Origin: Zygaena filipendulae
Taxonomy: Eukaryota; Arthropoda; Insecta; Lepidoptera; Zygaenidae
DNA: 64,000 nucleotides
Assembly: GCA_907165275.2 (NCBI GenBank)
Contig: OU015672.1
Coordinates: 8,352,501-8,416,500, forward strand
Reading direction: 5' to 3'
Shown here: in pieces, positions 11,489 to 22,800 of the stretch
Numbering within the stretch: position 1 is the stretch's first letter
Layout: every line of letters begins with the position of its first letter
Translations under genes and position numbers: made by a program
Notes under the pieces: model-generated
What the model saw: the letters and a program-made list of their open reading frames with translations, nothing else
Told to the model about the DNA's origin: nothing
The model's database searches: none

Positions 11489-11618
11489 CTGTGTCCTTGA
11501 GCTCCTTGCCGGTGGCGGCGCGCCGCTCGGCCAGCGCGGGCTGCTTGGGGCTGTGCCGCTTGCCCGCGCCCGCGCCGCCCGCGCCGCCGCGCGCCATCAC
11601 CAGCGACTGGTGGTCCTG
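11489..11618 (-). CDS. Exon 16 of the readable set (Gly/Ala- and Lys/Arg-rich)
   Basis: 130 nt, acceptor CTGTCTAAAG, donor GTCAGT. Encodes [20 protein letters not shown], then [20 protein letters not shown] and KDT, ending one base into a codon. The gene therefore continues below 11489, but I could not place the next exon. Confidence 0.85.
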
Positions 11619-14600
11619 CTTTAGACAGATTTGTACCTTACAGTTTTGTGAGGACGGGTGGCGAGTTGAAAAAGAATGCAGAGAGACTGTTTAGACGGAC
11701 GGAGAGGACAGTCCCCTGACTGTGTGTCCCCCTGTGTGTGGTTTGTGCTGGTGTATGGTAGGTGTCGCATGGTGTGTGGTTTGTGCTGGTGTATGGTATG
11801 TGTCGCATGGTGTGTGGTTTGTGCTGGTGTATGGTATGTGTCGCATGGTGTGTGGTTTGTGCTGGTGTATGGTATGTGTCGCATGGTGTGTGGTTTGTGC
11901 TGGTGTATGGTATGTGTCGCATGGTGTGTGGATTGTGCTGGTGTATGGTATGTGTCGCATGGTGTGTGGTTTGTGCTGGTGTATGGTATGTGTCGCATGG
12001 TGTGTGGTTTGTGCTGGTGTATGGTATGTGTCGCATGGTGTGTGGTTTGTGCTGGTGTATGGTATGTGTCGCATGGTGTGTGGTTTGTGCTGGTGTATGG
12101 TATGTGTCGCATGGTGTGTGGTTTGTGCTGGTGTATGGTATGTGTCGCATGGTGTGTGGATTGTGCTGGTGTATGGTATGTGTCGCATGGTGTGTGGTTT
12201 GTGCTGGTGTATGGTATGTGTCGCATGGTGTGTGGTTTGTGCTGGTGTATGGTATGTGTCGCATGGTGTGTGGTTTGTGCTGGTGTATGGTATGTGTCGC
12301 ATGGTGTGTGGTTTGTGCTGGTGTATGGTAATGTATGGAATAATGTATGGTATGGAATAATCATAAAAGTTGGTTTTATGGGCAGGAATCATTAGAAGTA
12401 AGTTCTGTGATTTGTGCTGGTGTATGGTATGTGGTATGTGTCACGCGGTGTGTGCTGGTGTGTTGTATGTGTCGCATGGTGTGTGGTTTGTGCTGGTATA
12501 TGGTATGTGTCGCATGGTGTGTGGATTGTGCTGGTGTATGGTATGTGTCGCATGGTGTGTGGTTTGTGCTGGTGTATGGTATGTGTCGCATGGTGTGTGG
12601 ATTGTGCTGGTGTATGGTATGTGTCGCATGGTGTGTGGTTTGTGCTGGTGTATGGTATGTGTCGCATGGTGTGTGGTTTGTGCTGGTGTATGGTATGTGT
12701 CGCATGGTGTGTGGATTGTGCTTGTGTATGGTATGTGTCGCATGGTGTGTGGTTTGTGCTGGTGTATGGTAGGTGTCGCATGGTGTGTGATTTGTGCTGG
12801 TGTATGGTATGTGGTATATGTCACGCGGTGTGTGCTGGTGTGTTGTATGTGTCACATGGTGTGTGGTTTGTGCTGGTATATGGTAGATGTCGCATGGTGT
12901 GTGGTTTGTGCTGGTGTGTGGTAGGTGTCGCATGGTGTGTGATTTGTGCTGGTGTATGGTATGTGGTATGTGTCACGCGGTGTGTGCTGGTGTGTTGTAT
13001 GTGTCGCATGGTGTGTGGTTTGTGCTGGTGTATGGTATGTGTCGCATGGTGTGTGATTTGTGCTGGTGTATGGTATGTGGTATATGTCACGCGGTGTGTG
13101 CTGGTGTGTTGTATGTGTCACATGGTGTGTGGTTTGTGCTGGTATATGGTAGATGTCGCATGGTGTGTGGTTTGTGCTGGTGTGTGGTAGGTGTCGCATG
13201 GTGTGTGATTTGTGCTGGTGTATGGTATGTGGTATGTGTCACGCGGTGTGTGCTGGTGTGTTGTATGTGTCACATGGTGTGTGGTTTGTGCTGGTATATG
13301 GTAGATGTCGCATGGTGTGTGGTTTGTGCTGGTGTGTGGTAGGTGTCGCATGGTGTGTGATTTGTGCTGGTGTATGGTATGTGGTATGTGTCACGCGGTG
13401 TGTGCTGGTGTGTTGTATGTGTCGCATGGTGTGTGGTTTGTGCTGGTATATGGTAGATGTCGCATGGTGTGTGGTTTGTGCTGGTGTATGGTATGGCGCT
13501 CACCAGCTTGTCGGAGCGCAGGCCGGAGGGCAGGCGCGCGATGGTGACGTCGGCGCTGTCCTCGGGCGGCGGCGGCTGCTGCAGCCAGTTGTACTCGCGC
13601 TTGTCCACCGGCACGCCGCGCCGCTCGTAGTCCTGCGCCTGAGTCCTGCAAGCACACACACACACACGCACACTATCATATTAACTGCACAACATAACAT
13701 ATTATACCCAGTGTCCGGTTAGGTAATATTTAACTGCACAAAAAAAACCGCTAAATATAGCACGTGTCTACGCGTAGAAAATATATTATGATTAGCTTAA
13801 GCTACCGCCGAATTCCGATTTCCAATTATGTCAATTTTTAGAAAAAAAAAATATTATAAAATTAGTTGAAAACTTTTTAAATTACCACTCATTTATATTA
13901 TTATATTATATCCTACTAATATTATAAACGCGAAAGTTTGTAAGAATGTATGGATGGATGGATGGATGTTACTTTTTCACGCAAAAACTACTGGATGGAT
14001 TTAAATGAAACTTTACAATAATATAGCTTATACATCAGATTAACACATAAGGTACTTTTTATCCCGGAATTCCCGCGGGAACTCTGAAATTAACGCGGGT
14101 GAAACCGCGGGGCACAACTAGTATTATTATAACGGGAATTTTGGGTCACAATATAGCCTGAGACACAAATAACGTGACTTTCTATTGGTGAAAGAAGTTT
14201 CAAAATCGATTCAGTAGATCCAGAGGTGTGGTCCCCCCCCCCCCCCCACCCTTCCCGCGACAACTTCACAAACTTTACCTCTTTATAATATCAGTAAGAT
14301 CAGGGCCCTTATCAACCGACTTCCAAAAAGGAGGAGGTTATGCATTCGATTGTATGTATGTTTTTTTGTTCTTTAAGCCATAAGAAACGTTGTAAATATA
14401 TTTTTTTGCAGTAAAACTCCTTTGATTACGAGGGAAAGACAGTTTTTGCGGCGTCTTATCTTGGCGCGGCGTGTTATGGTCATGGTGAACAAGGGCCAAG
14501 ATATGCGTGACCACGAACGCGCCACGGTACGTTTGCGACGTCATTCAATAGGCTAGTTTCCTGGGTAAAAAAATCGAAATTCTATTTAGTCCGTCAGTGA

Positions 14601-17600
14601 GATAATAAAAAAATAAAAGACACGTATTTTTTGGTTTTTTTTTAAATAATGGAAATATGCATAGATAAAGCGCATTAAAGTTTAGGGTGGGGGACTCGTG
14701 ATGTCACAGCTCGCTATAACATGCGAACAAACTGTAGCGAGGCGTGACGTCATGTGAAATTTCGACTTGATATATCTCCGTTATTTTTTGGTTACATAAA
14801 AAATAAAAAAATACGTGTCCAATATTTTTTAATAATCTATAAAACGAACTAAAAAAAAAAATTTAGGAAACTAGCCTATTCTAAGGGAACAGCGGAAGCA
14901 AACGTTCCCGAGTGTCGACACTGCGCGAGTCACCGAGTCCACTCACCGCAAGCTCTCGTAACAGTCCAAGCACACCACGGCGAAATCGCTGTTCTCCAGC
15001 AGCAGCGAGCTCTCCGTCCGCCTCTGCATCAGGAACGGGAACTCCTGCGACACGTACGGATGGGGATGTGGACTACTTTTGAAAATCACAATTCTAATTA
15101 GTCCGTCGGTTAGAAAATAAAAAAACAATAGACACGTATTTTTTGCTTTTTCAAACAAATTAAAATATACAGAGATAAAGCGCATTAAAGTTTAGGGGGA
15201 GGGGCTCGTGACGTCACTAACCGCTAAAACCGCCAGACAAACTGTCAGAATAGTGACGTCACGCGGAATTTCAACTCAATATATCGCCGTTATTTTTTGA
15301 TTACGTAAAAAAAGAAAAAATACGTGTCCAATATTTTTTTAATAATTTACAAGACGGACTAAAAAATAAAAATTTGTCAACATGCCCGCCCATTAGAAAC
15401 TCGCTGTTTGCATCACTATATTGTAAGCTTCCTACAGCGAGATAATTTTTATAATCGGTTCCGTACATTCAGAAATTAATTGCTTCAACTACAAGATCTT
15501 TCCTCTTCATATTTTTATACTGTACTAGCTGTGCCCCGCCGTTTCACCCGCGGTAAAATCGGAGTACCCGCGGGAATTTCGGGATAAAAAGCACCCTCTG
15601 TGTTAATCTGATGTATAAGCTATATTATTGTAAAGTTTCATTTAAATCCATCCAGTAGTTTTTGCGTGAAAGGGTAACAAACATCCATCCATCCATCCAT
15701 CCATACATACTTACAATCTTTCGCGTTTATAATACTAGTAGGACTTACTGTACTTACTGTACAGTATACTGTATCTTCAAGTAACTTTGTGTTACTATAA
15801 TATGAACAAGACACAAGGAACGTTTGCGTGTCTTGCGTACGCGTATGCGTTGCTTGTGCGTTGCCGGTGCGTTTTGTTTGCGTGTGCGTTGCGTGTGCGT
15901 TGCCGGTGCGTTTTTGTTTGCGTGTGCGTTTTGTTTGCGTGTGCATTGCATGTACGTTTTATTTGTGTGTGCGTTGCCAGTGCGTTTTGTTCTCGTTTGC
16001 GTTGTGTGTGCGTATTGTTTGCGTTTGCGTGCGCGTTGCGTGTGCGTGTGCGTTGCGTGTGCGTTGCGTGTGCGCGTTGCGTGCGCGTTGCGTGCGCGTG
16101 GCGCCCGCTCGCCTCACCTTGATGGGCAGCGCGCGCACCCGCTTGCGGTAGGTCTTGATGCCGCACAGGTGGCAGTGGTAGTCGTGCGTGTTGTAGACGC
16201 GCCGCTCGGGGGGGCAGCCGCCCGCCGACTCGTACCTGACACCGGCCACAAGTCATCATCGAACACCATCATCATCAACAGCTATACCATCATCATCAGA
16301 AATCGCCGTCATCAAACATCGATTACCACAGTAAAAATCCTGTTAAAACCATTTTCAATTTCTACGCGTGCGAAGTCGCGGGCGTAGGTTAGTCTAATAA
16401 AAATAAAAAATAAAAAACATTCGTGTCACAAGTGTTTGTTATCGAAAGCCGAAACGCCTTGACCGACTTTGATGAAATTTTCGGTGTATATTTGGCAAGT
16501 CTGAGAATAGGTCGTAGGTTATTTTTTATTCATTTTGTTCATGCATGACTGGCTATTATTTAATAATTTTTAATACCCGACATCATTTTTATTAATTATA
16601 TGTAACTACCTACATTACAACAAACCCCTAGGTGAAAAGGGTGACTATCCAGAATTATTTTTTTTTGGGCATTATTTTACTTTAGAGTTCCTGCGGAAAT
16701 TCCGAAACTCACGCAAGTAAAACCGCAGGGCACAGCTAGTTATTATTATACTAGTACTAGCTGCGTACTCTAAAGTTGCCCAATTTACTTCTTATAACAG
16801 ACAGAGTTACCTTCACATCTATCTATACTATAAATAAAAGAGTAGAATCCGCGATTCTGTACATTGAATATTTTTGACAAATTTTGACAAGGAGTGATAA
16901 AAAAAGAGTTTTTAAAATTATTTTCTGTCTGTCTGCCTGTTCGCGACAATCTCCGCATCTACTAAAAGGATTGTCATGCGGTTTTCACAGGTAGATTAAG
17001 CACTGAAGATCTCTGAATTTTACGCACCTACTTGTATTTTTTTTTGTATTTTGATCCAAGATATTTAAGGTATTTTGATGTTGATGCCAAATAAAGTATA
17101 TGTCTATGTCTATGTCTTACCTGGAGCTACATATAGGCTTTGTTTCATTTAAGTCGGATGACGGGAAAAAATATTGTTATATTAAAACGTTTCACGCGGG
17201 TGAAAGCGCGGGGCACGACTAGTTTATAATATTAGTAGGGATAGATGAGGGCGAGGGGCGAGGGGCGAGGGGCGAGGGGCGTGGGCGAGGGGCGCGGCTC
17301 GAGGGGCGAGGGGCGAGGGGCGAGGGGCGAGGGGTGTGGGCGAGGGGCGAGGCGCGAGGGGCGAGGGGCGAGGGGCGAGGGGCGTGGGCGAGGGGCGAGG
17401 CGCGAGGGGCGAGGGGCGAGGGGCGTGGGCGAGGGGCGTGGGCGAGGGGCGCGGCTCGAGGGGCGAGGGGCGAGGGGCGAGGGGCGTGGGCGAAAGGGCG
17501 AGGCGCGAGGGGCGAGGGGCGAGGGGCGAGGGGCGAGGGGCGAGGGGCGTGGGCGAGGGGCGAGGCGCGAGGGGCGAGGGGCGAGGGGCGAGGGGCGAGG

Positions 17601-19751
17601 GGCGTGGGCGAGGGGCGAGGCGCGAGGGGCGAGGGGCGAGGGCACTCACCTGCGCCACTGGCTGAGCAGCGAGTGGTAGCAGAAGGTGCACACCAGCGCC
17701 GAGCCGTTCTCGCGGAGCTGCTCCGCGTTCGCGTGGCTCTGCGAAGGGAAGCGAAAACACAATATTACACAACCTCAACAATGTCACAACCTCACATTGT
17801 AATGTCGACCTTATCGGCAGTATCACAACGGATGCGCAAATGCTCCAAAAGTAGTGTTAAGAATACTGCTGGTTCCAAACTAAACTCATCATGTGGTTTT
17901 CAAGACCAGTGCCCTAAGAAAGCTTTATCGTAAAACTAGTTGCCCCCCCTTCAGTGGTTCAACCCACAAACCCACAAATTTTGGTCTTACCCTCTGAGGA
18001 GGTGAAGTAGTGAGACGGTGAGGTGGTGAGGTGGTGAGGCGGTGGTGTGGTGGTGGTTTGGTAAGTTGGTGAGGCGGTGAGGTGGTGAGGCGGTGAGGTG
18101 GTGAGGCGGTGGTGGTTTGGTAAGTTGGTGAGGCGGTGAGGTGGTGAGGTGGTGAGGTGGTGAGGCGGTGAGGTGGTGAGGCGGTGAGGTGGTGGTGGTT
18201 TGGTAAGTTGGTGAGGCGGTGAGGTGGTGAGGCGGTGAGGTGGTGAGGCGGTGAGGTGGTGAGGCGGTGGTGTGGTGGTGGTTTGGTAAGTTGGTGAGGC
18301 GGTGAGGTGGTGAGGCGGTGAGGTGGTGAGGTGGTGAGGTGGTGAGGTGGTGAGGCGGTGAGGTGGTGAGGCGGTGGTGTGGTGGCGGTTTGGTAAGTTG
18401 GTGAGGCGGTGAGGCGGTGGTGTGGTGGTGGTTTGGTAAGTTGGTGAGGCGGTGAGGTGGTGAGGCGGTGAGGTGGTGAGGTGGTGAGGTGGTGAGGCGG
18501 TGAGGTGGTGAGGCGGTGGTGTGGTGGCGGTTTGGTAAGTTGGTGAGGCGGTGAGGCGGTGGTGTGGTGGTGGTTTGGTAAGTTGGTGAGGCGGTGAGGC
18601 GGTGGTGTGGTGGTGGTTTGGTAAGTTGGTAAGTTGGTGAGGCGGTGGTGTGGTGGTGGTTTGGTAAGTTGGTGAGGCGGTGAGGCGGTGAGGCGGTGGT
18701 GTGGTGGTGGTTTGGTAAGTTGGTGAGGCGGTGAGGTGGTGAGGCGGTGAGGTGGTGAGGTGGTGAGGTGGTGGTGTGATGAGTTGGTGAGGCGGTGAAG
18801 CAGTTAGGTGGTATGGTGGGGTGGTCGCGGTCACCTGGTGCGTGAGCAGGCACGGGAAGTAGGGCGCGTTCCCCTGCGGCTGGCCGTACAGGATGCGCGC
18901 CAGCGTGAAGTCCGAGTGCAGCCCGCACAGGAAGCAGTAGATGGACGTGCACGCTGCGACACACAGACAGCCGCACATGCCAGTTTATTTATTTGTTGTA
19001 TATACAATATAGTAAATATCAAAATCGAGATGTACTTTTAAAAATACAGGTATAATCTGATTCAATTTTAGAAATCGAGGTGAGTCGAGGCCACGAATCG
19101 CTGCTTAATGAACGATTGTGAAAGCGAAAAAAACAAACAAACTCATACATTTATAATAATACTAGCTGTTCCTCGCGGTTTCACCCACGTTTATTTCTGA
19201 GTTCCCGCGGGAATTCTGGGACAAAAAATTACCTATGTCCTTCTCTGTACTCCAAACAATGTGTATGCAAAATTTCATGACGATCGGTCGAGCCGGTAAG
19301 GCGCGAAAGCATAACAGACAGAGAGACGTACAGGCAGTTACCTTCGTATTTATAATATTAGTAGGGATGTAGTAAAGATTGAATTCCAGCTCGAGCTTTA
19401 TATACGACTAGCTGACCCCCGCGGTTTCACCCGCGGTAATTTAGGAGTTCCCGCGGAAATTGCAAAATAAAAAGTACCCTATGTCACTTGGGATCATTTT
19501 AGCTTTCTATCTATAAAAAGTAGATCCATAGATAACAAACTCACAAACTCCGGAGTTCCCGCGGGGATTCCGGGATATAAGTACCCTGTACTGTCACTCA
19601 GGATTGCTGTAGCTTCTTATAAGTGAAAGAATTTTTAAAAATAGGTTCAGTAGATCCAGAGATTATCCCTACAACCTCACAAACTCACAAACTTTTGCTC
19701 TTTAAATGATTATCTTTATAATATTAGTATAGATAGTATAGATGTGTGTGC

Positions 19752-19836
<85 letters not shown>

Positions 19837-22800
19837 TGTTTGTGTGTGCGCTCACCGCTGTTGCTGGTGACGGTGCGGTCCGAGGTGGTGGAGGGCGGCG
19901 TGGGGATGACGCGCTCGCCGTTCAGCGACGAGTTGGACGGCAGCGGCGACGGGATGTTGTACCTGCCGGGGCAGTTGTGGAACGCACCGATATGACATTC
20001 CGGTGTATAAATAGGTATTTTTGCAGCTGACTGTAGGTTGTCCGAATATTACGGACACTTTGCCTTGTGTACCATGCACACTGTGCCTTGTCTACTATGC
20101 ACACTTTGCTTCTTGTACCGTCCACACTTTACCCCTTTTACCATGCACACTTTGCCTTCTGTACCGAGCACACTTTACCTTCTGTACCGTGCACACTTTG
20201 CCTCGTGTACCATGCACACTTTGCCTTCTATACCATGCACACTTTACCTTCTGTACCGTGCACACTTTGCCTCGTGTACCATGCACACTTTGCCTTCTGT
20301 ACCATGCACACTTTACCTTCTGTACCGTGCACACTTTGCCTCGTGTACCATGCACACTTTGCCTTCTGTACCATGCACACTTTGCCTCGTGTACCATGCA
20401 CACTTTGCCTTCTGTACCGTGCAGACTTTGCCTCGTGTACCATGCACACTTTGCCTCGTGTACCATGCACACTTTGCCTTCTGTACCATGCACACTGCCT
20501 CGTGTACCATGCACACTTTGCCTTCTGTACCGTGCAAACTTTGCCTCGTGTACCATGCACACTTTGCCTTCTGTACCATGCACACTTTGCCTCGTGTACC
20601 ATGCACACTTTGCCTTCTGTACCGTGCAGACTTTGCCTCGTGTACCATGCACACTTTGCCTCGTGTACCATGCACACTTTGCCTTCTGTACCATGCACAC
20701 TGCCTCGTGTACCATGCACAATTTGCCTTGTACACCATTATGACTATCTCGCGTACCGTGCACACTGTATGTACCCACTATACACGCTGCGGCCTACCTG
20801 CGGTGCTCGAGCGGCACCCGCTCGGCGTCGAGCAGGTCCCACTGGCGCGCCAGGTGGCGCACGCAGCGCGAGCAGGCCAGCACGCGGCCGCCGCCCGCCG
20901 CCAGGCACGGGAAGTGCATCGCGTGCGAGTTCATGTACTCGGCGGTGGTGGACAGCCACTCCATGGCCTGCTGCGGGAACAGCCCCGCGCACACGTAGCA
21001 CCTGCGCCGTTACACGTCACTCGTCACTCGTCACTCGTCACTCGTGAGCCATCGCTGCCCGACCGAAACATGGGACTCCCGCCCCATTTACGAGAAAAAT
21101 TATAATTCCAACGCCTCCTTTACATAGATAATGGGGATGTGGACTACTTTTGAAAATCAAAATTCTAATTAGTCCGTCAGTTACAAAATAAAAACAATAG
21201 ACACGTATTTTTTGCTTTTTCAAATAAATTAAAATATACAGAGATAAAGCGCATTAAAGTTTAGGGTGAGGGGGTCGTGACGTCACTAACCGCTAAAACC
21301 GCCATACAAACTGTCATAATAGTGACGTCACGCGAAATTTCAACTCAATATATCGCCGTTATTTTTTAATTACGTAAAAAAATAAAATCCAAAAAAGTCC
21401 AATATTTTTAATTATTTACAAGACGGACTAAAAAATAAAAATTAGTAAACATGCCCATTATGCCAATTTTATCATAATATCTAAGTTCTCCATACAAACT
21501 CTACCCCTATCGAGAATCGAAACCGGAATCTCGTTTTTAGGAACATTAACATTGCTATAGGCAATTATCACTTAAAGATATATAATACTAGCTGTTCTCA
21601 CCTAGGTTACAATATAACCTATGACACTCATAAATAACGTGGCTGTTTATTAGTAAAAGAACTATCAAAATCGGTTCAGTAGATCCAGAGATTACCCCCT
21701 ACAACGTCACAAACTTTACCTCTTTATAATATTAAGTATAGATACGACGGGACAAGCCCCAGGTCCTAGTCGCAGGTGCCAGGTCCCAAGTCGCAGGTCC
21801 CAGGTCCCAAGCCCCAGATCCCAGGTCCCAAGTCCCAGATCCCAGGTCCCAAGCCCCAGATCCCAAGCCCCAGATCCCAGGTCCCAAGCCCCAGATCCCA
21901 GGTCCCAAGCTCCAGATCCCAGGTCCCAAGCCCCAGATCCCAGGTCCCAAGCTCCAGATCCCAGGTCCCAAGCCCCAGATCCCAGGTCCCAAGCCCCAAA
22001 TCCCAGGTCCCAAGCCCCAGATCCCAGGTCCCAAGCCCCAGATCCCAGGTCGCAAGCCTCAGGTCCTAGTCGCAGGTGCCAGGTCCCAAACCCCAGGTCC
22101 CAGGTCGCAGTCCCAGATTGTGGTCCCGGTGCTCACCTGAAGGGCCCGATGCCGTTGTCCCCGGCGCCGAGCGGCGCGGCCTGCGGGCTGCCGGCCAGCG
22201 CGCTCGGCGGCCGCTTGCTGCTCGGGCTCGAGCTCGACTTCATGTCGTATGGCTTGAACCTGCGGCGGACGATTTCGGACCAATTAGAAATATACTAGCC
22301 GTTTCCTGCATTAATTTCAGAGTTCCCGCTGGAATTCGGGGATAAAAAGTAATCAATCAATAAATCAATCAAAATAGCTATATATATCAACAACAATATA
22401 AACGGATTTCATCATGTCATTTTTTATGTCCAGTAATAATAAAATACACCCTTATTATTTTTAAGACATTAAATAAATATAACAATTATGTCCATTCTGA
22501 CTTACCGCTTATCAGAAGTGTAGTACCCTTTTTCAATAAAAAACTCTTTATGGTACTTTTACATTTTTCAGTTGGTAGGTCCAAAATAGATTGTCCTTCT
22601 GTACACCCCAGACAACTTTAATGCGTAGAATTTAATGGATTTTCACGCGCGTTAATTTCGAAATTCCAGCGAGAATTCTGGCATAAAAAGTACCCCCATG
22701 TCCTTCTCTGTACCCCTAACAACGTGCATGCCAAATTTCATCAAAATCCGTTCAGCCGTTTTTGCGTCGGCCGCACTCAGAGTCGAATTTAATGATTACT

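Noticed and set aside
10654..13496. CRISPR-like repeat arrays
   Set aside because: Units are head to tail with no unique spacers, and the context is an animal intron.
11621..13722. Many long overlapping frames (up to 258 codons), Cys/Trp- or His/Thr-rich
   Set aside because: The 38-bp repeat has few stops in any frame; the products are frame-cycling repeats with no start context and lie in an intron.
17224..18978. Pro/Ser/Leu- and His/Pro/Thr-rich frames up to 339 codons
   Set aside because: They read through the GAGGGGC and GGTGAG arrays; only the short exon parts (17650-17738, 18835-18953) are real.
20021..21105. Frames up to 355 codons rich in Cys/His/Leu
   Set aside because: They come from the 23-bp array joined to the exon at 20798, read on the wrong strand.
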